In this document: piece by piece, positions 20,444-27,984 of the stretch | Numbering within the stretch: position 1 is the stretch's first letter | How the letters are laid out: every line of letters starts with the position of its first letter | Origin: Pseudomonas sp. 2FG | GTDB lineage: Bacteria > Pseudomonadota > Gammaproteobacteria > Pseudomonadales > Pseudomonadaceae | Direction of reading: 5' to 3' | DNA length: 64,000 nt | Assembly (NCBI RefSeq): GCF_005502935.1 | Contig: NZ_SCMP01000001.1 | Span: forward strand, 339,074-403,073 | Made by a program: the position numbers and the translations under genes | The notes under the pieces: generated by a model | What the model saw: only the letters and a program-made list of their open reading frames with translations | Databases searched by the model: none | What the model was told of the DNA's origin: nothing

Positions 20444-20587
20444 TCACGTACCGGCACCCCGCTCTTGTGCCAGCTTCGGCGAGCTTTGCAGTCGGTCTCG
20501 CCGGTTTTGTCGCGGCGGGGTTTCGCCTCCCCCCTTGGGCTTTACCTCGGACGCAGACTTGAGGAGCAGATCGGGAGCAACGGACAT
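20444..20587 (-). pseudogene. fliK: fliK N-terminal stub
   Basis: The minus-strand ATG at 20587, 106 bp after hptB, starts a 47-codon frame (MSVAPDLLLKSASEVKPK...) that ends at a TGA at 20444. Pseudomonas FliK (hook-length control) begins with a similar M-x-VAP-(D/E)-LLLK leader, and fliK is normally the gene immediately after hptB. The rest of fliK is missing. A weak FliK-like echo may continue to about 20290 in changing frames. The stub sits between hptB and fleN, replacing fliK-L-M-N-O-P-Q-R-flhB-A-F. Confidence 0.6.
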
Positions 20588-20693
20588 GGGCACTCGCCGT
20601 GCGGATAGGGTAGTGCCAGAGATACAAAGGCTTGGGCCAGGCTTTTAGCGGGACTACGGCGCTGTGCGCAAGGTGCTCTGCGCTGCGCTGTGG

Positions 20694-21056
20694 TTAAGTC
20701 CGCGGCATCGGGTAGCGCTGCCGCTCGGACTTGAAGAGGATGCGCACGATGGCAAACTCGCGCTCGATCTGTTCGATCAGCTGCGGCGCCTCGGCCAGGA
20801 GTTCGCGCCGACTGGTCTCTTCCAACTCTTTGCACAGCCCAGCCAGGAGCGGCGCACCCATATTGCTGCAACTGCCCTTGAAGCTGTGCGCAGTCAACCT
20901 TAGGCTCTGCGCGTCACGGCCCTGCTGTGCGGCGTGCAGCAAACGCAGACGCTCTTCAGAGTCGGCCAGGAAGGTATCCAACAACAACGGATATTCGTCC
21001 TCCATGACATCCTGCAAGGCGGCCAGTACGGCGTTGTCGAGATGAGCAGCGGACAC
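20694..21056 (-). CDS. hptB: histidine phosphotransfer protein HptB
   Basis: A 120-residue HPt domain. The phospho-accepting histidine is H57 in TAHSFKGSCSNMG, within a four-helix bundle pattern. In P. aeruginosa HptB receives phosphate from several hybrid kinases (such as RetS, PA1611, SagS, ErcS') and passes it to HsbR, affecting swarming, biofilm and rsmY expression. It lies 30 bp after hsbR. The gene is intact although the flagellar genes on both sides are lost. Confidence 0.9.
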   Translation of the reverse strand: MSAAHLDNAVLAALQDVMEDEYPLLLDTFLADSEERLRLLHAAQQGRDAQSLRLTAHSFKGSCSNMGAPLLAGLCKELEETSRRELLAEAPQLIEQIEREFAIVRILFKSERQRYPMPRT

Positions 21057-21086
21057 TTGGTCACTCCTTGATCAAGGGACTAAGGA

Positions 21087-22784
21087 TTATGCCTGATCCG
21101 ACCAGGAAAACTCCACGCTGATGCCACGCCCATCCTCCGGCCAGACGCAGCGCTCGGTCAGCTGGCGCACCAAGCTCAAGCCGCGCCCACAGAGACTGTC
21201 CGCCACTTGCTGCTGCTCCAGCATACGCTGCACATCGAAGCCCTGACCGCTGTCCTCGACCCGCACAATCAGCCGGCCACCGCCAGGTTCCGGCAGCAGC
21301 TCCAGGTGAAAGCGCACATAACCCTCGCTCAGACTGCCCAGGCGCGCGCTGCGCTCACGGTAGTAGTCGGCGAAACCCGTGACGTCGCATTTGAGCGCCG
21401 AATCCAGCCCCAGGACACCGTGTTCTAATGCATTCGAGTAGAGCTCGGCCAGCACGCTGTACAGCGCCCCACCCTGGACGCGCAAACCCTGCACTTCGAG
21501 GAGCAATTGCAGCAGGAACGGCAGCGGATTGAAGCGCTTGAGGGTTTGCGCACGAAACTCGAAACTCGCCGACCAATCCAGCGGACTGCTTTGCCCACCG
21601 TCGGCGAACGCCAGCGGTGGTCGCGGCAAGGTGCCGGCTTCGACCAGGCTGACCTCGACCATACTGACATCATCCTGCGCCTCACCACGGAAGCTGCTCA
21701 GCGCCTGCTGGATTTCTTCGAACAACAGATCAGGTTGGCGATTGGCCGCGAACACCGCCAACAGGCGCTCTTCGCCAAACAACTGGGCCGCGCTATTACG
21801 GGTTTCCAGCACCCCGTCGGACAGCAAGAACAGCCGATCACCCAACTCCAGCGGATAGATCTCACAGCTGTCATCAAAGGCCGTCGGTTCCAACACACCC
21901 AAGGGCAAATGCCGCGAGACCAACGCAATCCGCTCGCCGCTAGCGATGCGGTGCAGATAGCCATCCGGCAGGCCACCATTCCAGACCTCAACCACCCGCC
22001 GCTGAAAGCTCAGATTAAGCAGGGTGGCGCAGCAGAACACCCCCAGCGGCAGGATATGTTTGAGCTTGGCATTCACCTCGCGGAGGATTTCCGCCAGGGA
22101 GTAACCCTTGGCGGTCATGCCGTAGAACACCTCAGCCAGCGGCATGGCCCCAATCGCTGCCGGCAAGCCATGGCCGGTAAAATCGCCGAGCAGTACATGC
22201 ATGCCGCCAGAAGGCTTGAACGCCGCCAGCAGCAGGTCACCATTGAACAAGGCATAAGGCGATTGCAGGTAGCGGATATTCGACGCGCTCAGGCAGCCGG
22301 AGTGCGCCACTTTGTCGAATACCGCCTTGGCTACCCGTTGTTCGGTCAGCAGATGCTCGTTGTGCCTGGCAATCAGGTCACGCTGCTGCAGCACGGTAGC
22401 TTGCAGGCGGCGCAGGCGATCCATGGCCTTGATCTTGGCGTCGAGAATGACCCGGTTATAGGGTTTGGCGAGAAAGTCGTCGCCACCGGCCTCCAGGCAA
22501 CGGACCAAGGCCTCGCCTTCGCTCAGCGAGGTGAGGAAGATGATCGGCACCAGCGCTTCGCCGGCCACGTGTTTGATCCGCCGCGCCGCCTCGAAGCCAT
22601 CCATCACCGGCATCAAGGCGTCCATAAGTACCAACTGTGGCCACTCGAGTTCGAACAACGCCACCGCCTCCAACCCATTGCTGGCGGTCAGCACCCGATG
22701 CCCCTGACGACTGACGATAGTCGACAGCAGCATCCGATCGGCAGCGTTGTCCTCGGCAATCAGGATGGACAGACGCTCGGCCAT
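21087..22784 (-). CDS. hsbR: response regulator / PP2C phosphatase / anti-sigma-type kinase HsbR
   Basis: A 565-residue three-domain protein. The receiver domain (1-120) has acidic residues ED at 11-12 and phospho-acceptor D55 in LVLMDALMP. The SpoIIE/PP2C phosphatase domain (about 180-390) has GDFTGHGLPAAIG, LLSDG and DDVSMV. The C-terminal GHKL ATPase (about 425-560) has the N-box LAELYSNALEHGV and G-box VEDSGQGF. HsbR dephosphorylates or phosphorylates HsbA depending on its own phosphorylation by HptB. It starts 11 bp after hsbA, is full length, and all catalytic elements are visible. Confidence 0.9.
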   Translation of the reverse strand: MAERLSILIAEDNAADRMLLSTIVSRQGHRVLTASNGLEAVALFELEWPQLVLMDALMPVMDGFEAARRIKHVAGEALVPIIFLTSLSEGEALVRCLEAGGDDFLAKPYNRVILDAKIKAMDRLRRLQATVLQQRDLIARHNEHLLTEQRVAKAVFDKVAHSGCLSASNIRYLQSPYALFNGDLLLAAFKPSGGMHVLLGDFTGHGLPAAIGAMPLAEVFYGMTAKGYSLAEILREVNAKLKHILPLGVFCCATLLNLSFQRRVVEVWNGGLPDGYLHRIASGERIALVSRHLPLGVLEPTAFDDSCEIYPLELGDRLFLLSDGVLETRNSAAQLFGEERLLAVFAANRQPDLLFEEIQQALSSFRGEAQDDVSMVEVSLVEAGTLPRPPLAFADGGQSSPLDWSASFEFRAQTLKRFNPLPFLLQLLLEVQGLRVQGGALYSVLAELYSNALEHGVLGLDSALKCDVTGFADYYRERSARLGSLSEGYVRFHLELLPEPGGGRLIVRVEDSGQGFDVQRMLEQQQVADSLCGRGLSLVRQLTERCVWPEDGRGISVEFSWSDQA

Positions 22785-22795
22785 CAGTGGATGTC

Positions 22796-23101
22796 CTATG
22801 CGATTTTGAACAACTGTTCGAAGTTGGAGATAGCGAGAATCTTGCGCACGTCGGCATTGCAGTTGACCAGGCTGATCTGCGCATGGTCGCCACCCGCATG
22901 GTCACGCAGCAGCAGGAGCATGCCGAGGGCTGAACTGTCGAGGTAGGTAGTGCCCTCGAGGTCGACGACGTAACGCCTAGGACTGACATTCACCCGCTCG
23001 TAGGAGTCGCGAAACTCCTGGTGCGCGCCAAAATCGAAACGGCCCTGGATCCGAATGTTCAGCTCTTGCCCATCGACTGAGGGCAGCGAAGTGATGGCCA
23101 T
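22796..23101 (-). CDS. hsbA: STAS-domain anti-anti-sigma factor HsbA
   Basis: A 101-residue STAS protein. The phosphorylatable serine motif is YLDSSALGMLLLL with Ser56 at the position known from P. aeruginosa HsbA. HsbA switches between FlgM (releasing FliA) when unphosphorylated and the diguanylate cyclase HsbD when phosphorylated. It is the first gene of hsbA-hsbR-hptB. With fliA reduced to a stub here, the FlgM/FliA output may be void, leaving the c-di-GMP output; whether flgM or hsbD exists elsewhere cannot be seen. Confidence 0.88.
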   Translation of the reverse strand: MAITSLPSVDGQELNIRIQGRFDFGAHQEFRDSYERVNVSPRRYVVDLEGTTYLDSSALGMLLLLRDHAGGDHAQISLVNCNADVRKILAISNFEQLFKIA

Positions 23102-23182
23102 GAAACACTCCCTATGCAGCAGAAACCCATAATTTTATGCGCGGTGCGCACGCTGAAGATGTAGCACCGCCACTCGCCAACA

Positions 23183-23210
23183 GCAACCGCAACCGCAACC
23201 GCAACCGCAA
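23183..23210. repeat. hexanucleotide tandem repeat (GCAACC)n
   Basis: On the plus strand, four perfect GCAACC units plus GCAA run through the 3' end of the fliJ remnant, with a diverged unit just before. On the minus strand it reads as alternating Cys-Gly codons after the last FliJ-like residues, and it has overwritten the fliJ stop. This is a simple-sequence expansion in decaying DNA, not a CRISPR. Confidence 0.85.
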
Positions 23211-23509
23211 TCACATACGAACAGCCTTTGCGACGCCCCATCGAGCAACTTCTGCCCCCGTTTATCTGCGGCTGCACGGGCCTCGTCAAGATAACGCTGA
23301 ACCAACTTGCGCAGGCCTTCCAGCCGCGCATAACGCTGCTGCCAAAGCTCAGAGGCCTGGTGCAGGTTATCGCGACTCCAGACCACTCTCAGGCTTTGCT
23401 GGCTAATGGCCGTTTCTAACTGCGCGAGAAAGCGCTGCTAGTTCATCAGCCATTACCCAGAGACACCCTGACGCCCTTCGGTGCTCCACCGCTGTTGGTA
23501 ATCCGCCAG
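23211..23509 (-). pseudogene. fliJ: fliJ 3' remnant with two in-frame stop codons
   Basis: One continuous minus-strand frame starting 9 bp after the fleQ stop reads LADYQQRWSTEGRQGVSG, stop (TAA 23453-23455), WLMN, stop (TAG 23438-23440), QRFLAQLETAISQQ... and ends in GLRKLVQRYLDEAR and KLLDGASQRL. This is the C-terminal two thirds of FliJ (flagellar export chaperone; pseudomonad FliJ has GVSGQWLMxYQ and AR(V/L)EGLRKLVQRY). The first stop replaces a Gln codon and the second an aromatic codon. The 5' third and everything from fleS to fliI is missing; the last codons run into a simple repeat. FliJ normally precedes hsbA, and that order is preserved. Confidence 0.85.
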
Positions 23510-23517
23510 AGGGCGCG

Positions 23518-24993
23518 TCAATCCTCCGGCTGTTCCTCGTCATCGCGACGGCTCATGCCGTACTTGCGCATTTTCTCGACTAGGGTGGTCCGGCGAATGC
23601 GTAGGCGTTCGGCCGCACGCGCCACCACCCCGCCGGCTTCATCCAGCGCCTGCTGGATCAGGCTCCGCTCGAGATTGCCCAAGTAATCCTTGAGATCCAG
23701 GCCTTCCGGCGGCAGCAGCGCCGACGAATCCACGCGCGGTATGCCAGCACTGAACGCCACCCGCTCCTCCAACTCATCACGCAGGTTGGTCGCCTGTTGA
23801 TCATGCTCGTCGTCGACCTGGCGGAACTTCTTCGGCAGCTCCAACACGCCGATCACGCCGTAGGGATGCATGATCGCCATGCGCTCGACCAGGTTGGCCA
23901 GCTCGCGCACATTGCCTGCCCAATCATGCCGACAGAGCGACATGATGGCCGCGGAGTTGAAGCGAATCGAACCGCGTTTCTCGAACTCCATGCGTGAGAT
24001 CAGCTCGTTCATCAACAGCGGAATGTCCTCGACGCGCTCACGCAGTGGGGCCATCTCAATCGGGAACACATTCAAGCGGTAGTAGAGATCCTCGCGGAAG
24101 GTGCCTTGCTCGATCATCTGCTCCAGATTCTTATGCGTCGCCGCGATGATGCGCACGTCTGCACTCTGCGTCTTGTTGCTACCCACCCGCTCGAAGGTCC
24201 GCTCCTGCAACACCCGCAGCAGCTTGACCTGCATGGGTAACGGCATGTCGCCGATCTCGTCGAGAAATAGCGTACCGCCATTGGCCAACTCGAAACGCCC
24301 AGCCCGACTGGTGATGGCGCCGCTAAAGGCGCCCTTTTCATGGCCAAACAGTTCGCTTTCCAGCAATTCCGCCGGGATCGCCCCGCAGTTGACCGGAACG
24401 AAGGGCGCATCACGGCGCCTGGAGTGGTAATGCAGGTTGCGTGCGACCACCTCCTTGCCGGTGCCCGACTCGCCGAGGATCAGCACGCTGGCCTCGGTAT
24501 CGGCGACCTGTTGCATCATCTGCCGCACCTGCTGAATCGCACGACTAGTGCCGACCAGGCTGCGAAACAGATTGGGTTCGCGCTGACGGCCACGATCACG
24601 GGCCTGGTCATACATCTCACGGTAGACCTGGGCACGATGCAGGGAGTCGAGCAGTTTGTTATAGCTTGGCGGCATTTCCAGACTGGTCAGTACTCGGCGG
24701 CGCAACTCTTCCGACCAATCGGCCGGCACAGCTTCGCCGATCAGCAGTAACGGCACCAACTCGTCCCAGCTCGCCAGTTGCTTGAGCAGCTCAAGCACCC
24801 CGCCCTTCGACTCAACCTCGCCAAGCAGCACGCTCAACACATCGCGGCTGCTGGCCAGTTGGCTCACAGTCTCACGCCAGTCGCGGCTGCTACAGACGAG
24901 ATGCTCTTCCCCGAGAAAATCCAGAATGACCGCCAAATCCCGACGGCGCTCACTGTTGTCGTCAATCAGCAAAATTTTGGTTTCACGCCACAT
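23518..24993 (-). CDS. fleQ: c-di-GMP-responsive enhancer-binding regulator FleQ
   Basis: A 491-residue NtrC-family protein. The degenerate receiver domain (1-120) lacks a phospho-acceptor at the expected strand. The AAA+ domain has Walker A GESGTGKE (174-181), Walker B LFLDEIGD and arginine fingers. The C-terminal Fis-type HTH is [17 protein letters not shown]. Residues I know as c-di-GMP contacts in P. aeruginosa FleQ (R144 in LFRS, R185-N186, E330, R334) fall at exactly these positions here. The sigma54 loop at 221-226 is GAFSGA rather than GAFTGA. I start at MWRETK (24993), the conserved N-terminus. FleQ normally heads the flagellar cascade and represses or activates pel/psl/cdrA-type genes. 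The genes directly downstream (fleS, fleR, fliE-I) are gone. Confidence 0.93.
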   Translation of the reverse strand: MWRETKILLIDDNSERRRDLAVILDFLGEEHLVCSSRDWRETVSQLASSRDVLSVLLGEVESKGGVLELLKQLASWDELVPLLLIGEAVPADWSEELRRRVLTSLEMPPSYNKLLDSLHRAQVYREMYDQARDRGRQREPNLFRSLVGTSRAIQQVRQMMQQVADTEASVLILGESGTGKEVVARNLHYHSRRRDAPFVPVNCGAIPAELLESELFGHEKGAFSGAITSRAGRFELANGGTLFLDEIGDMPLPMQVKLLRVLQERTFERVGSNKTQSADVRIIAATHKNLEQMIEQGTFREDLYYRLNVFPIEMAPLRERVEDIPLLMNELISRMEFEKRGSIRFNSAAIMSLCRHDWAGNVRELANLVERMAIMHPYGVIGVLELPKKFRQVDDEHDQQATNLRDELEERVAFSAGIPRVDSSALLPPEGLDLKDYLGNLERSLIQQALDEAGGVVARAAERLRIRRTTLVEKMRKYGMSRRDDEEQPED

Positions 24994-25287
24994 CTTATTT
25001 TTTCTAACTCGTGGGCTGGAGGAGGACCGCGTCGCCGTCAAAATTTACGGAAAACACCGGCAAGTGGCCACTAGTAAAGTTAAAAGCACGACAAGAGTCA
25101 ATTTTATGGCGTGATTTTTCTGCTTTCCCGACGAAAAGTCTAAGCGGCTGTTTGGAAAGCCAGGAAATGTGCCGTAATAAACCGGCAAATTGGCGGAGAA
25201 CATCCAGAAAAACGCAGGCGTGATTTAAGGCGCAGCGCAGGCAATAAAGGCGGCAATCGGCTCAACCGAAGAGCCTTGATCGCCCCT
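24994..25287. other. fleQ upstream region
   Basis: About 290 bp, distinctly more A/T-rich than the neighbours, containing the fleQ promoter region. The ribosome site is weak (AAAAAATAAG before ATG). I find no trace of fliC, flaG, fliD or fliS, which lie upstream of fleQ in related species; a glycosyltransferase gene comes next. Confidence 0.5.
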
Positions 25288-25908
25288 CTAGATCACGCGT
25301 AGACGAATCCCCAGCTCAGCCAAGCGCGGTAGATCTTCCGGGCGATCCACATCCCATAGCACCGACAGTAGCTCGTGCCCCCAGCCCAACTGCTGCAGAC
25401 GTTCACAGGTCAACGCCAATATCTGGTCAGTGCCCCAGGGCATGGCCTCGAACAGCAGCGGGTCGAGCCGGCGCAAACCCAGCAGCACATAACCGCCGTC
25501 TTCCGCCGGCCCCAGCACCGCCTCCTGCGTCGTCAACGCTTGGCAGGCCGCGCCCAGATACTCGCCATCCAGCGCCGGACAGTCATTGCCGATCAGGACT
25601 ACCGCATCACTCTCCGCCAAGCCGAGGGTCGCAATACGCCGCATCCGTTCGCCAAGATCGCCCGCGGGCTGTCCGATCACCGTCCAGTCGAACGCCTCGG
25701 CCAGGGCTTCCAGTTCCTCATCCGGGCCCTCGTCCAGCCACAGGAAGCGCTCAGTGAACCCCTGCGCGGGTAGGGCCAGCGCGCGCTCGAGCAGCAAACG
25801 TTGCAAGTCGCTGGCACCCTCTTCGCCCAAAACAGGGATCAGCCGGGTTTTGACCCGGCCTGGCTCAGGTGTGCGCGCTAGCAGGTGCAGGGAGATGGAC
25901 AAGCTCAT
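25288..25908 (-). CDS. TIGR04282-type glycosyltransferase (nucleotidyltransferase-like)
   Basis: A 206-residue protein of the DUF2064/TIGR04282 family: ARTPEPGRVKTRLIP near the N-terminus, IGNDCPALDGEYL in the middle, GPAEDGGYVLLG, and DVDRPEDL near the end. The fold is GT-A/MobA-like. The start at 25908 overlaps the upstream TIGR04283 gene by 4 bp (ATGA). TIGR04282 and TIGR04283 proteins frequently occur as a pair, in some genomes beside radical-SAM or arsenosugar genes; none of those is here. Substrate unknown. Confidence 0.85.
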   Translation of the reverse strand: MSLSISLHLLARTPEPGRVKTRLIPVLGEEGASDLQRLLLERALALPAQGFTERFLWLDEGPDEELEALAEAFDWTVIGQPAGDLGERMRRIATLGLAESDAVVLIGNDCPALDGEYLGAACQALTTQEAVLGPAEDGGYVLLGLRRLDPLLFEAMPWGTDQILALTCERLQQLGWGHELLSVLWDVDRPEDLPRLAELGIRLRVI

Positions 25909-26600
25909 AACGGCGGTCCTCCGTAGTACTGTCGCGCCAGTTTTTCGGGGCTGGCACCGCAGTAGTAGGCCAAGCGCAAACGCCACATCAGTAGCACCGT
26001 ACGCCAGATACCATGCTGCTCCCAACGACGGCTCGATGTCACCAGTGGAGGCCACAAACAACGCGGCCGGACCAAGCGTTTGAGGCGTCGCGACAGCTCC
26101 AGATCCTCCATCAGCGGCAGTGCGGCGTAACCGCCCACAGCCTCGAACAGGCGGCGCGCAACGAAGATGCCTTGATCACCGCTGGCTATGCCGGTGAGTC
26201 GCGAGCGCAGGCTGATCATCTTGCCGATCAGTCGTAGCGATGGACCAGGACCCGATAACTGCACATCGAAACGGCCCCAGGCCGGCTGTTCGGCGAGCAC
26301 CACGAGCAAGCCTTGCCAGGCCCGCGGCGCTACTCGCGTGTCGGCATGTAGGAACCACAGGTAACGCCCGCTCGCTAGGCTGGCGCCGGCATTCATCTGC
26401 CGCGCACGCCCTGGAGCGGTCGTCAGGACTTGATCGACGGCAGTCGCCGACTGCTGTGCGCTGCCGTCATGGCTGCCGCCATCGACCAAAATCAGCTCGG
26501 CGCCTGCCGCGCGCAGGCCCTGCAGATCGTCCAACAGCCGCGGCAAATTCTGCGCCTCATTCAGCGCGGGAATGATCACGCTGAGCAACGGCGCCGTCAT
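25905..26600 (-). CDS. TIGR04283-type family 2 glycosyltransferase
   Basis: A 231-residue GT-A fold enzyme: LSVIIPALNEAQNLPRLL at the N-terminus, the LVDGGSHDGS nucleotide site, the FLHADTR metal-binding DXD-like segment, and a hydrophobic C-terminal region. It is coupled to the TIGR04282 gene by a 4-bp overlap and overlaps the upstream MFS gene by 4 bp, forming a three-gene transcription unit. The acceptor is unknown; a role in envelope glycolipid or arsenosugar-like glycan synthesis has been proposed for the family but cannot be tested here. Confidence 0.85.
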   Translation of the reverse strand: MTAPLLSVIIPALNEAQNLPRLLDDLQGLRAAGAELILVDGGSHDGSAQQSATAVDQVLTTAPGRARQMNAGASLASGRYLWFLHADTRVAPRAWQGLLVVLAEQPAWGRFDVQLSGPGPSLRLIGKMISLRSRLTGIASGDQGIFVARRLFEAVGGYAALPLMEDLELSRRLKRLVRPRCLWPPLVTSSRRWEQHGIWRTVLLMWRLRLAYYCGASPEKLARQYYGGPPL

Positions 26601-27913
26601 CGTAGCGCTTCGTCAACCGGCTCAGCGGGTGATTCAACCGGAGGTTCCGACGGGTTCTGCATCTGGTCGTGCACTATCTGCTCAGCGACCCTAGGATCAA
26701 GCGCCGCCACCAGCGGTGAGCTGGTCATATTGTCCGGCATCGCAACGTGATGCAGCGGTGCATCTTCGACCTGATACAGCTTGCTTACCGCATCCGGGCG
26801 GATCCGCCAAACCAGGGTAAAGGCACAGAAGCTGACGAAGGCAAAGAGCATGTGGGCGCCCAGCTGCCGCATCAACACCCCAGCCACCAACGGGCCCAGG
26901 CAGGCACCAATGCCGAAGGTGACCAGCAAGATGGCGGTCAGCGACACCCGGTGTTCGCCCTCGACATGGTCATTCGAGAAGGCGACCGCCAAGGGATAGA
27001 GGCTGAACTGCAACAGGCTGACCACAAAGCCCATGGGGAACAACAGCTCCAGCGGCACCGCAGGCATCAAGGCCAACGGCAAGGCCGCCAGCACCAGCAG
27101 GAATGCGCAACCACGGATCAAGCGGGCGCGATCATGCCGGTCGGACAACCAGCCCAGCGGCCACTGCACAAGCAGCCCGGCGAGGATGCAGCAGCCCATA
27201 AACAAACCGACTTGTTCGGTGCTCAGCCCCAAGCGAGAGGCATACAGGGGGGCAAGACCATAAAACGAGCCAATCACCAGCCCGGACACCAAGGTCGTGG
27301 TCAACGACTGCGGCACCCGCTTGATGAAAAAGCGCGGCTCCAACGGCGCCGGGTGCATCGGTGCCGGGTGAAGCTTGCGTGTCACCGCCACCGGCACCAG
27401 GCACAGGGCAAAGCACAGCGCCACCAGCATCAACAGCTCGAGCCCGAGGGCCGGGTGCAGTACCAGCACCAGCTGGCCCAGCACCAAACCGAGGTAGGAG
27501 GCGATCATATAACCGGAAAAGACCAGGCCTCGCTGACTGGCGTCGGCCTGCTCGTTGAGCCAGCTCTCGATCACCATGTACTGACACATCATGCCCAGGC
27601 CGACTATGGCCCGCAGCACTATCCAGGCCGGCAGCCAGTCGATCAAACCGTGCCCAAGTACCGCGGCGGTCACCACCCCCGCGCAGGTGACATAGGCGCG
27701 GATATGCCCCACCCGTGCGATCAAGCGGTGGCCGAGTTTGCCGCCCAGCACCAAACCAAAGTAGTTGGCCGCCATCAGCGCACCGACCCACAGGCTATCG
27801 GTCTTATCCGCGGCGAGACGCAGCCCCAGGTAAGTGCTCAACAGACCAGAGCCAATCAGCATCAGCAGGCTGGCGAAATACAGCGCTCGAAAAGACTTCC
27901 AGATTCGACGCAT
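26597..27913 (-). CDS. MFS transporter (YcaD-like)
   Basis: A 438-residue major facilitator with about 12 membrane segments: YFASLLMLIGSGLLSTYLGLR at the start, MFS signature-like GGKLGHRLIARVGH between helices 2 and 3, and GWLSDRHDRARLI between 8 and 9. The C-terminal tail is about 60 polar residues rich in Pro and Glu. I start at MRRIWKSF (27913), where the conserved membrane region begins; the frame is open further upstream without family sequence. It is co-transcribed with the two glycosyltransferase genes downstream. Substrate unknown. Confidence 0.85.
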   Translation of the reverse strand: MRRIWKSFRALYFASLLMLIGSGLLSTYLGLRLAADKTDSLWVGALMAANYFGLVLGGKLGHRLIARVGHIRAYVTCAGVVTAAVLGHGLIDWLPAWIVLRAIVGLGMMCQYMVIESWLNEQADASQRGLVFSGYMIASYLGLVLGQLVLVLHPALGLELLMLVALCFALCLVPVAVTRKLHPAPMHPAPLEPRFFIKRVPQSLTTTLVSGLVIGSFYGLAPLYASRLGLSTEQVGLFMGCCILAGLLVQWPLGWLSDRHDRARLIRGCAFLLVLAALPLALMPAVPLELLFPMGFVVSLLQFSLYPLAVAFSNDHVEGEHRVSLTAILLVTFGIGACLGPLVAGVLMRQLGAHMLFAFVSFCAFTLVWRIRPDAVSKLYQVEDAPLHHVAMPDNMTSSPLVAALDPRVAEQIVHDQMQNPSEPPVESPAEPVDEALR

Positions 27914-27984
27914 CGGCGTTCCGAGCGGCTCCTTGAATGAGGGCCCGGACGCTGAGAGACAACGCCGCCCGGGGAGGCAGAAAC

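Noticed and set aside
23183..23210. Short direct repeats as a CRISPR array
   Set aside because: Units are 6 bp and contiguous without spacers.
23135..23386. A small Cys-Gly-rich protein between fleQ and hsbA
   Set aside because: The frame is the end of a broken fliJ running into a (GCAACC)n repeat; upstream in-frame stops prove it is a pseudogene.
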